Source of the DNA: Rhodobacterales bacterium LSUCC0031
Lineage (GTDB): Bacteria > Pseudomonadota > Alphaproteobacteria > Rhodobacterales > Rhodobacteraceae
Length of the DNA: 64,000 nt
Reading direction: 5' to 3'
NCBI GenBank assembly: GCA_015689735.1
Contig: WVSP01000002.1
Span: forward strand, 718,013 to 782,012
Below, in pieces: positions 29,697 through 38,137 of the stretch. Under the pieces are notes generated by a model that was not told the origin of the DNA, searched no databases, and worked only from the letters and a program-made list of their open reading frames with translations. The first letter of the stretch is position 1, and each line of letters opens with the position of its first letter. The position numbers were made by a program, and so were the translations under genes.

Positions 29697-31013
29697 TCAG
29701 AGGTAATCCGACCGCGAAAGCCCGTATTTTGCCATTTTCTCGTTCAAGGTGCGGCGCGGCAAAGAAAGTTCGTCCATCACATTGGCAATCGAGCCGCGAT
29801 GGCGGCGCATGGTATTGTCGATCAGCATCCGCTCGAAAGCTTCGACATATTCCTTGAGCGGCTTACCCTCGCCTACATGCTGGGGCGCAATCTCGGCATT
29901 ATCGGCCATCAGAAGCGAGGCGATCGACCCTGATCCGCGCCGCTGCTGCAAGATCGCGCGCTCGGCAATATTGATCAGTTGGCGCACATTGCCGGGCCAA
30001 GGCGCCTGCAATAGCTGCGCCGCTTCCTGGGCAGTGACTTGCGGCGCCTCGGTGCCGTATTCTTCGCCGAATTGCTCGCCAAAGCGGGTGAACAGCGTCA
30101 AGATATCCTCGCCCCTTTGGCGCAGGGGGGGCAGGTCGATGCGCATGGCGGCCAACCGATAGAACAAATCAGGGCGCAAGCTGGTTTCGCATTGCTCGGG
30201 CTCGGCGGCGTTGCAGATCGCGACGATACGGGTTTCGGCGGGCATCCCTTGGGCGTTGATCACTGTCAAAAGCCGTGCCTGAAGCGCCTGTGGCAGGCTT
30301 TCGATATCTTCCAGCACCAAGGTGCCACCGCGCGCCTGTTCGACCAAGGGCTTGTCCTGATCCGCGCCGACGGGTCCGAAAAGCCGTGCAGCCAAGCTCT
30401 CTTCGTCATGGGCTGCGCAAGACAGGCTGACAAAGCTCTTGCCCGCACGCGGCCCGACCGCATGCAGCGCATGCGCCACCAACGTCTTGCCCGTGCCGGT
30501 TTCACCAGTGATCAACACATGGCCATCAGCTTGGCCCAGATCGAGAATGTCCTCGCGCAGGCGCTCCATCACCGCGCTAGTGCCAATCAGCTTGCGCATC
30601 AGCACGGTGCCATCGCTCAGTTCGCGGCGCAATGCACGGTTGTCGAGCGTCAAGCGGCGTTGCTGGCCCGCGCGCTTGGCCAAATCCGTCATCCTGTCGG
30701 GGTTGAAGGGTTTCTCGAGAAAGTCATAAGCCCCGATCCGCATCGCCTCGACCGCCATCGGCACATCGCCATGGCCGGTGATCATGATCACGGGCAGGCC
30801 GCTATCGACCCCCATCAGCCGTTTGAGAAAGGCCATGCCATCCATGCCCGGCATCTTGACGTCGCTGACCACGACACCCGGCCAATCGGCCCCGATCACC
30901 CTGAGCGCATCTTCGGCCGATGAAAATGTCTCGGTCTCGAAGCCCGACAGTGCCAACCATTGGCTGATCGACTGGCGCATATCCTGTTCGTCATCCACGA
31001 TCGCGATCTTCAT
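29697..31013 (-). CDS. dctD: DctD-like response regulator (AAA+, Fis HTH) without GAFTGA motif
   Basis: A 438-residue NtrC-family regulator. The receiver domain (1-120) has phosphoacceptor D51 and K101. The AAA+ domain has Walker A GETGTGKT (170-177), and a Fis-type HTH lies at about 410-435 (GSIANVMDELSLPRRTLNEK). The stretch after LFG (211-213), where sigma-54 activators carry ...KGAFTGA..., instead reads PVGADQDKPLVEQARGG, so the sigma-54 contact loop is missing. Walker B is VLEDIESLP rather than the usual LDEI. It probably does not activate sigma-54 and may act with housekeeping RNA polymerase, as described for Rhodobacter capsulatus NtrC. It is paired with a DctB-like kinase 21 bases upstream. 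The gene symbol follows family resemblance only. Confidence 0.85.
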   Translation of the reverse strand: MKIAIVDDEQDMRQSISQWLALSGFETETFSSAEDALRVIGADWPGVVVSDVKMPGMDGMAFLKRLMGVDSGLPVIMITGHGDVPMAVEAMRIGAYDFLEKPFNPDRMTDLAKRAGQQRRLTLDNRALRRELSDGTVLMRKLIGTSAVMERLREDILDLGQADGHVLITGETGTGKTLVAHALHAVGPRAGKSFVSLSCAAHDEESLAARLFGPVGADQDKPLVEQARGGTLVLEDIESLPQALQARLLTVINAQGMPAETRIVAICNAAEPEQCETSLRPDLFYRLAAMRIDLPPLRQRGEDILTLFTRFGEQFGEEYGTEAPQVTAQEAAQLLQAPWPGNVRQLINIAERAILQQRRGSGSIASLLMADNAEIAPQHVGEGKPLKEYVEAFERMLIDNTMRRHRGSIANVMDELSLPRRTLNEKMAKYGLSRSDYL

Positions 31014-31034
31014 CGGCGCTGTCCTTTCGCGTGT

Positions 31035-32801
31035 CTAAGCCGCTTGGCCATCATGACCAGATAGGGGCCGCAATCGAATTTCGAACACCGCCCCGCCGGT
31101 TTCGCCATTGCGCGCAGTCAATCGACCGCCAAAATCGGTGATGATCCCCGAAGATATCGCAAGCCCCAAGCCAACACCTTCGCCGGGTTTCTTGGTCGTG
31201 TAGAAGGGTTCGAACAAGGCATCGAGATCATCGATCCCCTTGCCGCTGTCGCGCACGGTCAAGACCGCCTCCTCACCCTCGGCGATCAATAGGTCAAGCT
31301 CGCGCTTTTCAGCATCTTTCAGCGCGTCCAGCGCGTTGCGCAGCAGGTTGATGATGACCTGTTCCAGCCGCAGCCGGTCGGCCATGACCATCACCGGGCG
31401 GCGTGGCAAGCTTTGGTTGATCTCGACCCGCGTGGTGCGCAATTGCGGCTCCATCATGGTCAACGCGCCCTTGAGCGCATCGCGCAAATCGACGGGCTCA
31501 AGCGCCTCGCCGCTCTTGCGCGCATAGGATTTCAGTTGCCGTGTGATCGCACCCATGCGGTCGATCAGATCGTCGATGCGCTGAAAACTCGAGGCTGCCT
31601 CCTCGACGCGCTTGCGTTGCAACAACAGCCGCGCCCCCGCGAGGTAGGTCTTCATCGCCGCCAAGGGCTGGTTCAACTCATGGCTGACGGCAGCCGACAT
31701 CTCGCCCAGTACGGCGAGTTTCTGGCTTTGCGCAAGGCTTTGCTCGGCCTCTTCAAGGGTGCGTTCAACGCGTTGTCGTTCGGCGATTTCCCGCTGAAGC
31801 CGGGCATTCAGGCGGCGAAGCTCGGCTGATTCGCGCTGAAGGCGAAAGGATTGCATCCGCGCGCGCCGCCCAAAGACGTAAAACCCCCCCGCCAAAAGCA
31901 GCGCGAATCCCATGATCTGCAACGACAGCACGCCGTTCACCCGTTCCCGCACGGAGGTAAAGGTCGTATAGCTGACGATGCGCCAGCCGCGAAACGGGAT
32001 GCGGCTTTCCAAACGGATCATATCGGCGTCGAAAAATCCGGGCCTTGCGTCGCCGAAAGCGAAGTCGCCCGTTGCTTGGATCGCGCGCTGGATGGCTGAT
32101 TGCACAGGTTGCAGCGCAAGCGCTTCGGCCTCGGTTCGGCCCCGCCAGCGCGGTTCGGTGGACAAGATGATGTCGCCCTCGCTATTCATCAAAAAGATCG
32201 CCTCGGTCGCGCCGCGCCAGCGTTCCACAAGACGCGACAGGTCGACCTCGACCACGATGACGCCAAGCATCTGGTTGTCCATGCCCTGTAAAGCGCGCGA
32301 AAAGGTAAAATCGAAGCGTCCCGTCTCTGGCTCGTTGGATGTAAACACAGTGTCGGTCGAGCGCGCGGCCTGTACGAAGAACGGGTCTTCGTCGCGGGTT
32401 TGACCCAGACGCTCGCGATCGGTGGCGGCCACGACGCGCCCGCGCCCATCCAGCAACATAAGCGAGGCCGCGCCGATCTCCTCGACATAGGAGATCAACC
32501 GCGCACTGGTTTCCTGAAAGCTTTCCGTCTCGAGCGAGCGGATCAGCAAGGGATCGCGCGATAACAACAAAGGCACGACTGAATGGCGCTGCAATTCCGA
32601 TTGCAGGCTGCCCGAATAGATCGCAAGGCGCAGTTCGGCCCGGTTGCGGGTCGTTTCGGTGAAACGCTGGGTCAAAAAGCCATGCGACACCCAGATGATC
32701 GCCGCCGCCCCCAGGACGAACAAAAGCAAAGCCAAACGCTGCGTCCAGAACAGGCGCTTTGGCTGCGGCTCGTGCGGGCCATGGGGATCGACGGTGATCA
32801 T
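31035..32801 (-). CDS. dctB: DctB-like C4-dicarboxylate-type sensor histidine kinase
   Basis: A 588-residue membrane sensor kinase. Transmembrane helices at about 22-43 and 293-311 flank a periplasmic double-PAS (dCache-like) sensor of about 250 residues. A coiled coil (315-365) leads to the HisKA domain with H374 in AAVSHELNQPLAAMKTYL and an ATPase domain with N-box NLLRNALDAL, G1 DSGKGI and G2 GVGLGLAI. The layout is that of DctB. No dctP/dctQ/dctM transporter is in the window, so the ligand is unproven. The first gene of the pair, it precedes the response regulator by 21 bases. The low-complexity N-terminus (HGPHEPQPKR) is cytoplasmic. Confidence 0.88.
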   Translation of the reverse strand: MITVDPHGPHEPQPKRLFWTQRLALLLFVLGAAAIIWVSHGFLTQRFTETTRNRAELRLAIYSGSLQSELQRHSVVPLLLSRDPLLIRSLETESFQETSARLISYVEEIGAASLMLLDGRGRVVAATDRERLGQTRDEDPFFVQAARSTDTVFTSNEPETGRFDFTFSRALQGMDNQMLGVIVVEVDLSRLVERWRGATEAIFLMNSEGDIILSTEPRWRGRTEAEALALQPVQSAIQRAIQATGDFAFGDARPGFFDADMIRLESRIPFRGWRIVSYTTFTSVRERVNGVLSLQIMGFALLLAGGFYVFGRRARMQSFRLQRESAELRRLNARLQREIAERQRVERTLEEAEQSLAQSQKLAVLGEMSAAVSHELNQPLAAMKTYLAGARLLLQRKRVEEAASSFQRIDDLIDRMGAITRQLKSYARKSGEALEPVDLRDALKGALTMMEPQLRTTRVEINQSLPRRPVMVMADRLRLEQVIINLLRNALDALKDAEKRELDLLIAEGEEAVLTVRDSGKGIDDLDALFEPFYTTKKPGEGVGLGLAISSGIITDFGGRLTARNGETGGAVFEIRLRPLSGHDGQAA

Positions 32802-32849
32802 GCGCCTATGCTAGGCGCGCACGGCCTTTCGCTCAAGCCATGCTGCGCG

Positions 32850-33518
32850 TCAGGCTTCCACCAATGCTTGGGCAAGGCTGTGAAACATCACCGCGCCATC
32901 ACTGCTGCCATGGGCCGTTTCCATCGCGCGCTCGGGATGCGGCATCAAGCCCAAGACCCGGCGATTAGCGCTCAGCACACCCGCGATGTCATCAGTCGCA
33001 CCATTGGGGTTGCCCACATAGCGAAACGCGATGCGATCTTCGGCGGCCAATTGCGCCAGCGTCGCGGCATCCGCCATGTAATTGCCATCGTGATGGGCAA
33101 TGGGAATGGCGATCTCGGTCCCTTGGGCGTAGCCCGCGGTAAAGCGGCTGTTTTGCGTCTCGACCCGCAGCTTTTGCTGGCGGCAGACGAATTTCAATCC
33201 GGCATTGCGCATCAAGGCGCCGGGCAAAAGCCGGGTCTCGCACAAGACCTGAAAGCCGTTGCAAATCCCAAGTACATAGCCGCCCGCCGCTGCATGGCCC
33301 GCGACAGCGCGCATAATGGGCGATTGCGCCGCGATCGCCCCGCAGCGCAGGTAATCGCCATAGGAAAAACCACCCGGCACGCCGACGATATCGACGCCCT
33401 TGGGCAGCGTTGCATCCTTGTGCCAGATCATCTCTGTCTCAAAGCCCGCTGCGCGGAATGCGACCGCGAGATCGCGGTCACAATTGGAGCCCGGAAAAAC
33501 CAGTACCGCTGCCTTCAC
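32850..33518 (-). CDS. purQ: Phosphoribosylformylglycinamidine synthase, glutaminase subunit
   Basis: PurQ supplies ammonia from glutamine to PurL in the fourth step of purine synthesis. The 222-residue class I glutaminase has the nucleophile C86 in [11 protein letters not shown] and the His-Glu pair in [11 protein letters not shown]. The GTG start overlaps the purS stop by four bases (GTGA) and has GGTGGAG upstream; the longer frame reading into purS is rejected. The three-subunit PurS/PurQ/PurL system is expected, with purL outside the window. It lies 48 bases downstream of dctB but in an independent operon by function. Confidence 0.96.
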   Translation of the reverse strand: MKAAVLVFPGSNCDRDLAVAFRAAGFETEMIWHKDATLPKGVDIVGVPGGFSYGDYLRCGAIAAQSPIMRAVAGHAAAGGYVLGICNGFQVLCETRLLPGALMRNAGLKFVCRQQKLRVETQNSRFTAGYAQGTEIAIPIAHHDGNYMADAATLAQLAAEDRIAFRYVGNPNGATDDIAGVLSANRRVLGLMPHPERAMETAHGSSDGAVMFHSLAQALVEA

Positions 33519-33748
33519 GCCTGCATCTCCACCCGGTAGCTTTCGATCACCGTATTGGCCAAGAGCTTTTCGCACATCGCGGTCACATCGGCCTCGGTCG
33601 TGCCTTGGGCAAGATCAAGCTCGATCACCTTGCCCTGGCGCACACCGCTCACACCTGAAAAGCCCAAAGCGCCCAAGGCCGATTTCACCGCCTCACCCTG
33701 TGGGTCGAGCACGCCCGATTTCAACATCACGGTCACGGTGGCCTTCAT
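33515..33748 (-). CDS. purS: Phosphoribosylformylglycinamidine synthase subunit PurS
   Basis: PurS is the small structural subunit that joins PurQ and PurL into the FGAM synthase complex. The 77-residue product matches the family along its length: [20 protein letters not shown], then GKVIELDL and a C-terminal [13 protein letters not shown]. It sits between purC and purQ, overlapping purQ by four bases, in the usual purC-purS-purQ order. The dispersed motif at 33759, read on the minus strand, ends just before its ribosome binding site. Confidence 0.95.
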   Translation of the reverse strand: MKATVTVMLKSGVLDPQGEAVKSALGALGFSGVSGVRQGKVIELDLAQGTTEADVTAMCEKLLANTVIESYRVEMQA

Positions 33749-33758
33749 CTACCCGTCC

Positions 33759-33780
33759 CCTTCATCTTTCCAAATTACGC
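33759..33780 (+). repeat. Dispersed intergenic motif, copy 2
   Basis: CCTTCATCTTTCCAAATTAC followed by GC, one of the copies of the motif described at 1251. It lies in the 54-base gap between purC and purS. On the transcribed minus strand it ends in GATGAAGGGGA, so it overlaps the purS translation start region. Confidence 0.6.
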
Positions 33781-33802
33781 ATGCGACCGCGCGTGGCGCG
33801 GC

Positions 33803-34564
33803 CTAGTTGATCAGCGTGGGCTTGGTGATACCCGGCTCGCGCTGTGGCATGACACCCAAACGACGCGCCACCTCGGTGTAGGCATCGGCGAGATTGCCCA
33901 GATCGCGGCGGAACACATCCTTGTCGAGCTTTTGGCCCGTTTCCATATCCCAGAGGCGGCAGGAATCCGGGCTGATCTCGTCAGCGATGATCAGGCGCAT
34001 ATACTCGTTTTCCCAAATCCGGCCGATCTCGATCTTGAAATCGACCAACTTGATGCCAACGCCCAGCATCAGCCCCGACAGGAAATCATTCACCCGCAGT
34101 GCAAGGCTGATCATATCGTCAAGATCTTGCTGGCTGGCCCAGCCAAAGGCGATGATATGCTCTTCGGCGACCATCGGATCGCCCAACGCGTCATCCTTGT
34201 AATAAAACTCGACGATGGGGCGCGGCAGCGGGGTGCCTTCGGCGATACCCAGCCGCTTGGAGATGGACCCGGCCGCGACATTGCGCACCACCACCTCGAG
34301 CGGGATGATCTCAACCGCCCGGATCAACTGCTCGCGCATATTGAGTCGCCGGATGAAATGGGTCGGCACACCGACCGCGTTCAACCCGGTCATGAAGAAC
34401 TCGGACAGGCGATTGTTCAGCACGCCCTTGCCTTCGACGGTGGCGCGCTTTTCGGCGTTGAACGCCGTCGCATCATCCTTGAAATACTGCACCAATGTGC
34501 CGGGCTCGGGGCCTTCATAGAGGATCTTGGCCTTGCCTTCGTAGACCTTTTTACGACGTGCCAT
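33803..34564 (-). CDS. purC: SAICAR synthetase
   Basis: PurC joins aspartate to CAIR in purine synthesis using ATP. The 253 residues contain the family landmarks [16 protein letters not shown] near the N-terminus, [26 protein letters not shown], the active-site [10 protein letters not shown] and [15 protein letters not shown]. The length is normal for the bacterial monofunctional enzyme. It is the first gene of purC-purS-purQ, and divergent from the DUF1476 gene across a 172-base region that must hold both promoters; no clear PurR-like site was recognised there. Confidence 0.97.
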   Translation of the reverse strand: MARRKKVYEGKAKILYEGPEPGTLVQYFKDDATAFNAEKRATVEGKGVLNNRLSEFFMTGLNAVGVPTHFIRRLNMREQLIRAVEIIPLEVVVRNVAAGSISKRLGIAEGTPLPRPIVEFYYKDDALGDPMVAEEHIIAFGWASQQDLDDMISLALRVNDFLSGLMLGVGIKLVDFKIEIGRIWENEYMRLIIADEISPDSCRLWDMETGQKLDKDVFRRDLGNLADAYTEVARRLGVMPQREPGITKPTLIN

Positions 34565-34736
34565 GCTGTCTCCGGGGTCGATGGGGCGCGGCGGGGTGCT
34601 CGCCTCGCATCTTAGGGGCGGCTATAGGGCAAAGCGCGCTGTGTCGCAAGCGACGCGCCGGATCGGCGCTTGCGGCCCCTGCCCGTGGCCCCTTAAGATC
34701 GCTGCAACCGCAAATCTGACCGATGGAGTGCCGCCC

Positions 34737-35051
34737 ATGACCACCTTCGACGACCGCGAGAACGCGTTCGAGAACAAATTCGCCCATGATCAGGAAATGC
34801 AGTTTCGCGCCGAGGCGCGGCGCAACAAGCTGATGGGGCTATGGGTGGCCGATATCCTTGGCAAAACCGGCGCGGATGCCGAGGCCTATGCCAAGGAGGT
34901 CATCAAATCCGATTTCGAGGAGGCCGGTCACGAGGACGTCATGCGCAAGCTGATGGCTGATGTGGGCGACCGTGTCCCCGAAGCAGAGCTGCGCGCCAAA
35001 TATGTCGCGCTTTTGGTCGAGGCCAAGGCGCAGCTGATGTCCGAGATCTAA
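34737..35051 (+). CDS. F1-ATPase inhibitor zeta subunit (DUF1476)
   Basis: A 104-residue acidic four-helix protein matching DUF1476, the alphaproteobacterial zeta subunit first described in Paracoccus denitrificans, which blocks ATP hydrolysis by F1. The inhibitory N-terminus MTTFDDRENAFENKFAHDQE and the following EARRNKLMGLW correspond closely to that protein. Assignment is by remembered similarity and is strong over the full length. GGAG precedes the ATG. It stands alone, divergent from purC and followed by a terminator, as is usual; the atp operon is not in the window. Confidence 0.92.
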   Translation: MTTFDDRENAFENKFAHDQEMQFRAEARRNKLMGLWVADILGKTGADAEAYAKEVIKSDFEEAGHEDVMRKLMADVGDRVPEAELRAKYVALLVEAKAQLMSEI

Positions 35052-35073
35052 GCCACGCGGCGACCCATGCATG

Positions 35074-35103
35074 AACGGCCCTGCCATTTGGCGGGGCCGT
35101 TTG
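35074..35103 (+). terminator. Terminator after DUF1476 gene
   Basis: AACGGCCC (35074-35081) pairs with GGGCCGTT (35094-35101), with an additional TGCC/GGCG-like inner segment, followed by TTGCC TTT. It separates the zeta-subunit gene from the bmt promoter region. Confidence 0.75.
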
Positions 35104-35110
35104 CCTTTGG

Positions 35111-35140
35111 ATGATGAAATTCATTCATGATCGTCATGCA
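35111..35140. promoter_or_regulatory. Symmetric AT-rich region upstream of bmt, possible operator
   Basis: ATGAAATTCAT (35114-35124) is a perfect odd palindrome, followed directly by TCATGATCGTCATGCAT with further ATGAT/CATGCAT symmetry. A second hairpin, CGCGGG/CCCGCG (35167-35172 with 35184-35189), lies between it and the ribosome binding site. Methyl-cycle genes in this group can be under ArsR-type SahR or SamR control, so an operator is plausible, but no consensus was matched. Confidence 0.35.
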
Positions 35141-35215
35141 TATTTTGCGCCTTGTTCATATCATGGCGCGGGTCCATGTCAGGCCCGCGTGCGCCGCCGT
35201 TCAAGGAGATCCGAA

Positions 35216-36232
35216 ATGACCAACAAGCTGGCAGAGCTTTTGTCCCACCGCGACTGGCTGATGGCCGATGGCGCCACGGGGACAACCTTGTTCAACATGG
35301 GGCTGTCTTCGGGCGACGCGCCGGAATTGTGGAACGAGGAACACCCCGACAGGATCGCCACGCTCTATCGCGGCGCGGTCGAGGCGGGATCGGATATCTT
35401 CCTTACCAATTCCTTTGGTGGCACGCGGTCGCGGTTAAAACTGCACAATGCGCAAGATCGCTGCTACCAGCTCAACAAGCTGGCCGCCGAGATCGGGCGC
35501 GAGGTGGCCGATCAGGCCGGACGCACGGTGATCGTCGCAGGCTCGATGGGACCGACGGGCGAGATCATGGCGCCCATGGGAAACCTCACCCATGAGCTGG
35601 CGGTCGAGATGTTCCATGAACAGGCCGAAGGTCTGCGCGATGGTGGTGCCGATGTGCTGTGGGTCGAGACGATCAGCGCGCCCGAAGAATATGCTGCCGC
35701 CGCCGAAGGCTGCGCGCGCGCAGGCATGGCGTGGTGCGGCACGATGAGTTTCGACACTGCTGGCCGCACGATGATGGGCCTGACCTCGGCCGGGATGGCC
35801 GAGATGGTCGAGAAACTGTCTCATGTACCCTTGGCCTATGGGGCGAATTGCGGGGTCGGTGCCTCGGACCTGCTGCGCACGGTGCTGGGCTTTCGCGCCG
35901 CAGGTACCGTGCGCCCGGTGATCGCCAAGGGCAACGCGGGAATTCCCAAGTATCATGAAGGGCATATTCACTATGATGGCACGCCCGAACTGATGGCCCA
36001 ATACGCGGTCATGGCCCGCGACGCGGGCGCCACGATCATCGGCGGCTGCTGCGGCACCACGCCCGAACATCTGCGCGCCATGCGTCACGCGCTGGAAACC
36101 ACGCCGCGCGGTGCCGCCCCCAGCCTCGAGACAATCGCCGGGACCTTGGGCGGGTTTTCCTCGGGTTCGGATGGGACGGACGATAACGGCCCCAAGCGCG
36201 AGCGTACCAGCCGGCGTCGCGGTCGTGACTGA
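35216..36232 (+). CDS. bmt: Homocysteine S-methyltransferase domain protein (Bmt type)
   Basis: A zinc-dependent homocysteine methyltransferase of 338 residues. The zinc cysteines are C212 in ANCGVG and C278/C279 in GGCCGTTPEH. The N-terminal DGATGTTL and the central NSFGGTRSRLKLH are typical of the pfam S-methyl_trans barrel. Databases usually call it betaine-homocysteine methyltransferase. However, the next gene encodes a free corrinoid protein, so it may instead be the homocysteine module of a split MetH, a split reported for Phaeobacter and Dinoroseobacter. The C-terminal 40 residues are a basic disordered tail ending in SRRRGRD. AAGGAG lies seven bases before the ATG; the longer upstream frame is rejected. 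Confidence 0.9.
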   Translation: MTNKLAELLSHRDWLMADGATGTTLFNMGLSSGDAPELWNEEHPDRIATLYRGAVEAGSDIFLTNSFGGTRSRLKLHNAQDRCYQLNKLAAEIGREVADQAGRTVIVAGSMGPTGEIMAPMGNLTHELAVEMFHEQAEGLRDGGADVLWVETISAPEEYAAAAEGCARAGMAWCGTMSFDTAGRTMMGLTSAGMAEMVEKLSHVPLAYGANCGVGASDLLRTVLGFRAAGTVRPVIAKGNAGIPKYHEGHIHYDGTPELMAQYAVMARDAGATIIGGCCGTTPEHLRAMRHALETTPRGAAPSLETIAGTLGGFSSGSDGTDDNGPKRERTSRRRGRD

Positions 36233-36384
36233 GGGCCGCATGGCGGCCTAAAACTGGACGATCCGGCCCGGCGCGTCGCCCCATGTCTGGGCGATGTCGC
36301 AATTCGACATTCCGATGCGAAGATTTGCACTAGGACAAACCCGTAACGCGCATGGCGTGAGGCCGTGCCACAGGAGACGCACCC

Positions 36385-37092
36385 ATGTCCGACGACAGTG
36401 ATGACATCATCCTTTCCGAGCTCGACGATGACGAGCTGGTCAGCCAGATGTATGACGACCTTTATGACGGGCTGAAGGAAGAGATCGAGGAATCGGTCAA
36501 CATCTTGCTCGAACGCGGCTGGACACCCTACGACATCCTGACCAAGGCGTTGGTCGGCGGCATGACCATCGTCGGCAACGATTTCCGCGATGGCATCTTG
36601 TTTGTTCCCGAAGTGCTGATGGCCGCCAACGCGATGAAGGGCGGCATGGCGATCCTGAAACCCCTTCTGGTCGAAACCGGCGCGCCGCGCATCGGCAAGA
36701 TGGTGATCGGCACCGTCAAGGGCGACATCCACGATATCGGCAAGAACCTTGTCGGCATGATGATGGAAGGCGCGGGCTTTGAAGTGGTCGATCTGGGCAT
36801 CAACAACGCGGTTGAAAACTACCTTTCCGCGCTGGAAAAGGAAGACGCCGACATTCTGGGCATGTCGGCGCTTTTGACCACGACGATGCCTTACATGAAG
36901 GTCGTGATCGACACGATGAAGGACAAGGGCATCCGCGACGACTATATCATCTTGGTCGGCGGGGCGCCCTTGAACGAGGAATTCGGCCGCGCGATCGGGG
37001 CCGATGCCTATTGTCGTGACGCCGCCGTGGCGGTGGAAACGGCCAAGGAATTCGTGTTGCGCCGCCATAACCAGATGGCCGCCCGCGCCTGA
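36385..37092 (+). CDS. Cobalamin-binding (corrinoid) protein, MtbC/MetH B12-module type
   Basis: A 235-residue methyltransferase cognate corrinoid protein. Residues about 15-100 form the four-helix cap domain, and 103-235 the Rossmann B12-binding domain. The base-off signature is complete: D114-I-H116-D-I-G119 in VKGDIHDIGKNLVG, S161 in GMSALLTTTM, and GGAPLNEEF. It lies 152 bases after the homocysteine methyltransferase gene on the same strand; a GGCCGC/GCGGCC hairpin directly after the bmt stop codon is in that gap. The partnership suggests methyl transfer from an unseen donor module to homocysteine. A strong terminator follows. An N-terminal acidic extension (SDDSDDIILSELDDDE) precedes the cap. 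Confidence 0.93.
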   Translation: MSDDSDDIILSELDDDELVSQMYDDLYDGLKEEIEESVNILLERGWTPYDILTKALVGGMTIVGNDFRDGILFVPEVLMAANAMKGGMAILKPLLVETGAPRIGKMVIGTVKGDIHDIGKNLVGMMMEGAGFEVVDLGINNAVENYLSALEKEDADILGMSALLTTTMPYMKVVIDTMKDKGIRDDYIILVGGAPLNEEFGRAIGADAYCRDAAVAVETAKEFVLRRHNQMAARA

Positions 37093-37117
37093 CCAAGGCC
37101 GGGAAAGCCAGCGATTG

Positions 37118-37149
37118 ACGGCCCGGTCGGCGTTGACCGGGCCGTTTTT
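37118..37149 (+). terminator. Rho-independent terminator after the corrinoid protein gene
   Basis: Eleven-base perfect arms ACGGCCCGGTC (37118-37128) and GACCGGGCCGT (37135-37145) around GGCGTT, followed by a run of five T. A textbook terminator on the + strand. Confidence 0.95.
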
Positions 37150-37239
37150 CTTTGGTGGATCTGAACGGCCCTTGCGCTTTCGTGGCGAAGGGCGTTTGCT
37201 CTGCCCCATGATGAGCCTCCCCCATCTTCACCCGGAGCC

Positions 37240-38130
37240 ATGATGCCGCCCCGTGACCTCGCACTTGTGGCTATCGTCATACTCGCTTGGGGGTCGAATT
37301 TCACCGGCATGAAGCTGGCATTGGAAGAATTGCCGCCGCTCTTGTTCGTGGGCTTGCGCTTTGCGATCCTGATCCCACTGTTGTTCCTGTTTCCCCGCCC
37401 GGCCAGCTGGCCTGCGATCATCGCAGTGGGCGGGCTGATCAACATGGGGCAATTCGCTTTTCTCTTCAGTGGCTTGACGGCGGGAACCAGTGCCGGACTT
37501 GCCTCGCTCATCATTCAAAGCCAGGTGCCATTGACGATCATCATGGCATGGGCGGCCTTTGGCGAAAGGGTGACGCTTGTGCAAGCCTTGGGCATAGGGC
37601 TGGCGGTGATGGGCCTTGCGCTCTTTGGTCTGATCTCGGGGGGCAACATTACGCTGTTGGGTTTGGGGCTGATCTTGTGTGGGGCGCTGTGTTGGGCACT
37701 TGGCAATCTGGTGCTGCGCCGCCTGCCCGGTGTCGATATGCTGGCCTTGTTCCTATGGGCCTGCCTTGTGCCACCACTGCCGATGCTCGGGATGTCATTC
37801 TTGATCGAAACCGACGCACCTTTTGCGACAATCGCTGCCCTCAGCTTCGAGGGGTGGCTCGCCGTGCTTTATGTCGCCATCATCTCGACTGTCGTGGGCT
37901 ATTCGATCTGGGGGACGCTGATGTCGCGCCATCGTGCCGCACAAGTCACACCCTTTGCCCTGCTGATCCCGCTTGTCGGCATGGGAACGGCGGCCATCGT
38001 CTTGGGCGAGCGCATCACCGGGGCCGAGGGTTTGGCGGCGGCAGTGGTACTGGCGGGGCTCGTGCTTGCCGTTCTGGGACCACGCTTTGTCGCGACAAGG
38101 GCTTTGCGCCGCCCCCCACCTGCGGCATGA
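37240..38130 (+). CDS. EamA/DMT-family transporter
   Basis: A 296-residue inner-membrane protein with about ten transmembrane helices in two EamA repeats; the first begins DLALVAIVILAWGSNFTGMK, the second LGLGLILCGALCWALGNLVL. Helix-end signatures PLLFVGLRFAILIP and YVAIISTVVGYSIWGTLMSR, with ALLIPLVGMGTAAIVLGERIT, are typical. It resembles YdeD/RhaT-type amino-acid or metabolite exporters; the substrate is unknown. It starts at the paired ATG ATG with CGGAG just before. DUF1638 follows after 7 bases, so the two are likely co-transcribed. Confidence 0.9.
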   Translation: MMPPRDLALVAIVILAWGSNFTGMKLALEELPPLLFVGLRFAILIPLLFLFPRPASWPAIIAVGGLINMGQFAFLFSGLTAGTSAGLASLIIQSQVPLTIIMAWAAFGERVTLVQALGIGLAVMGLALFGLISGGNITLLGLGLILCGALCWALGNLVLRRLPGVDMLALFLWACLVPPLPMLGMSFLIETDAPFATIAALSFEGWLAVLYVAIISTVVGYSIWGTLMSRHRAAQVTPFALLIPLVGMGTAAIVLGERITGAEGLAAAVVLAGLVLAVLGPRFVATRALRRPPPAA

Positions 38131-38137
38131 TCGGCGC

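Noticed and set aside
36350..36384. B12-box-like text GCCACAGGAGAC before the corrinoid protein gene
   Set aside because: The resemblance to a cobalamin riboswitch box is limited to a few bases, no supporting stems were seen, and the AGGAG is simply the ribosome binding site.
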